Below are positions 62,520 through 64,000 of a stretch of DNA of 64,000 nucleotides, in pieces. The translations under genes were made by a program, and so were the position numbers. The stretch is from NCBI GenBank assembly GCA_965222975.1, contig CBDCVJ010000084.1:1-64000 (forward strand). Direction: 5' to 3'. The notes below the pieces were generated by a model. The model ran no database searches. It was not told the origin of the DNA and saw nothing but the letters and a program-made list of their open reading frames with translations. This DNA comes from UBA6168 sp965222975. Lineage in GTDB: Bacteria; Bacteroidota; Bacteroidia; Chitinophagales; Saprospiraceae. How positions within the stretch are numbered: position 1 is the first letter of the stretch; each line of letters begins with the position of its first letter.

Positions 62520-63929
62520 TTAATCAAAAACATATACTTTGCCTGGCGCAGCAGGTGGAGGGAAGCCAGTTCCAGGCAGCCCTGCCACGATGGTATTGCC
62601 ACTTATCGCAACATTCCACATAATGGCATCTTCGCCGTTATCGCTAAGTGTGAGCGTTTCGTCATAATTCCAAGTACCGCCTGATTTTTTAAAAACATGG
62701 ACGGCATCGGAAACAGCATTGTTCCCCGAAGCTGCTCCAATGATAATGGTTGATCCTTGAATTTCAGCCCAACGGTTGGTAAATGGTAATCCAACAGGAT
62801 GATCAAGTTCCTGATCAACCGACCAACTTCCTTGGTTTTTGGTAATGACATATTGCTTGTTTCCGGGAATAAGTGTGGTCAATACGACTGTATTATTCTG
62901 AATCGCAACATCTCTAGGGAAGGCAATGCCATCAGGAAGAAAACAGCCTACAATAACCTCATCATCTAACACCCAATCGGATCCTTGCTCCTCAAAAATG
63001 ACGGCCCTCGCACAAATAAGAGAGTTCCCAACAGAGCCAGTACCTACAATCCTGTTACCACCTTCATCCATGTCAACGCCGAACCAATCATAGGTAGGCT
63101 CGAAGATCGTTCCGCTCAATGACCAATTGTTGCCAGATAACTCAAACACACTGATGGTGCCACCAGGTGAAGGGAAACCCGACGCACTGCTAATTGCTGC
63201 AAGCTTGTTGCCCTTTAAGACCATGCCCTGCCCGCTGAAATTATTCTCACCTGCTGGTCCAGTCAAAATGTCTTTTTGCACCCAAGAACCACCTTGTTTT
63301 TTAAATAGGAATAGTTGTCCAGGCCTTCCAAAGGGTTGACCAAAATCAGGGGCACTGACGGCCATCCAACTTCCGCTTACCGACACATGGGTGCCAAAAT
63401 CATCAGAAGCACCGGTAGGGGTTATTTCATCCGTCAGGGTATAAGTGCCTCCAGTTTTGGAAAACTCATAGACTTTCTGCTCGCCGCTCGCTCCGACATA
63501 TACTTTGTTCCCAACGGTTGCAACACCCTGTCCGAAACCGTCATCTGGAACGCCGTTGGTAAGGAGTGTTTCTACTGCACGGGTGCTGATGCTTTGGCTT
63601 GTGTTGTTAAAAGTTGGTGCTTCATCCAGCACTTGGTCAAACATGCTGAGCAGTGCGCTGCGGTCTTCTTCGGGAAGTAATTGCATGTGCTCCTCATACA
63701 ATTGTAGGATCTTTTCTTCGCTGAGGCCTTCGGTGTGTACCCTGAAATTGTATTCCAAGATGAGCTTTTGTAATGTCAATGGGTCATGGTCAGGTTGTTC
63801 AATTGTTGCTTCTGGGGCAACTTCTTGTAGATTGTCTTTCTGGCACCCATACGTAAACAGGATACCCAAAAGGGCAAATAGTGCTAAGTAATTTGAAATG
63901 ATTTGAATGGACTTTTTGCTTGTCTTCAT
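62520..63929 (-). CDS. lipoprotein with FG-GAP-like propeller
   Basis: 469 residues. Lipoprotein signal with lipobox FTYGC (Cys29), followed by QKDN. A helical spacer (residues 35-120) precedes an FG-GAP-like propeller with repeated VSGSWMAVSAPDFG, LKGNKLAAISSASG, IQGSTIIIGAASGN and ISGNTIVAGLPGTG blade motifs, each followed by VxVFxxxGxxW. No T9SS domain, so it is anchored by lipid. Last complete gene; the 71 bases to the window end are its upstream region. Confidence 0.82.
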   Translation of the reverse strand: MKTSKKSIQIISNYLALFALLGILFTYGCQKDNLQEVAPEATIEQPDHDPLTLQKLILEYNFRVHTEGLSEEKILQLYEEHMQLLPEEDRSALLSMFDQVLDEAPTFNNTSQSISTRAVETLLTNGVPDDGFGQGVATVGNKVYVGASGEQKVYEFSKTGGTYTLTDEITPTGASDDFGTHVSVSGSWMAVSAPDFGQPFGRPGQLFLFKKQGGSWVQKDILTGPAGENNFSGQGMVLKGNKLAAISSASGFPSPGGTISVFELSGNNWSLSGTIFEPTYDWFGVDMDEGGNRIVGTGSVGNSLICARAVIFEEQGSDWVLDDEVIVGCFLPDGIAFPRDVAIQNNTVVLTTLIPGNKQYVITKNQGSWSVDQELDHPVGLPFTNRWAEIQGSTIIIGAASGNNAVSDAVHVFKKSGGTWNYDETLTLSDNGEDAIMWNVAISGNTIVAGLPGTGFPPPAAPGKVYVFD

Positions 63930-64000
63930 GGTAAATAAGTTTAAAAAAAGTGATGAAAAAAAAATTACGCTTTTATGTTTTCATGGGGCTGCAGTTGTAA

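Noticed and set aside
1..64000. tRNA, rRNA, riboswitch or complete insertion sequence
   Set aside because: Looked for by eye and not found; short or diverged RNA genes could be missed without a covariance search.

Overview
The window looks like a chromosomal segment of a free-living member of the Bacteroidota, most like the Saprospiraceae/Lewinella group. The grounds are: seven large secreted proteins ending in a type IX secretion (T9SS) C-terminal sorting domain; a GLPGLI protein paired with an outer-membrane barrel protein; a hybrid two-component regulator of the reg_prop/Y_Y_Y/AraC type; near absence of Shine-Dalgarno sites; and AT-rich intergenic DNA. I see no rRNA, tRNA, CRISPR array, phage or complete insertion sequence. 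Species assignment is inference.

Layout. 1-6 kb: GLPGLI protein (cut by the window edge), outer-membrane barrel receptor and a secreted GH13 alpha-amylase, closely spaced on +. 6.4-10.1 kb: cyclophilin, an ECF sigma factor overlapping a four-helix membrane protein, and small or orphan membrane proteins. 10.2-16.4 kb: a hydroxyproline-type catabolic cluster (epimerase carrying a one-base frameshift, ketoglutarate-semialdehyde dehydrogenase, DHDPS-family deaminase, AraC regulator) interrupted by an Rpn/PD-(D/E)XK transposase-like gene with a tandem heptad tail. No oxidase for the second pathway step is present here. 16.4-20.1 kb: a DinB-like protein, then an ECF sigma/anti-sigma operon with two CpxP/Spy-like envelope proteins, one of which carries a T9SS signal. 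20.4-26 kb: a MacB/FtsX permease, the remains of a second permease gutted by a repeat insertion, a lipoprotein, and a BCS1-like AAA ATPase whose last codons lie in a copy of that same repeat. 26-31.6 kb: a 1291-residue T9SS protein, a DinB protein and an unknown secreted protein. 31.8-33 kb: a compact arsenic operon arsR-arsI plus an uncatalogued 26-residue peptide with six cysteines. 33-37 kb: UspA, a DUF4349 lipoprotein, two acetyltransferases and a NadR-type kinase. 37-43 kb: a T9SS protein, an outer-membrane-like protein and a double amidohydrolase. 43.4-45 kb: a 42-residue peptide gene with a double-glycine leader signature, tail to tail with an uncharacterised ~475-residue protein that has a paralogue at 57.1-58.6 kb. 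45.5-64 kb: di-haem peroxidase, CvpA, FkbM methyltransferase, PepSY-TM protein, a 1358-residue hybrid two-component regulator, further T9SS proteins and a lipoprotein.

The most distinctive non-coding feature is DNA folding. There are three very long, near-perfect palindromes at gene ends (23.4, 45.5 and 48.7 kb). There are also dispersed REP/MITE-like elements whose arms co-vary between copies (33.5 and 52.8 kb; related design at 17.0 kb). Simple-sequence blocks of the intergenic type also appear inside the histidine kinase gene.

The best candidates for something undescribed are the double-glycine peptide at 43420-43548, the Cys-rich peptide of the arsenic operon at 31872-31952, and the structured repeat family. 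All were read by eye; no database search was possible.
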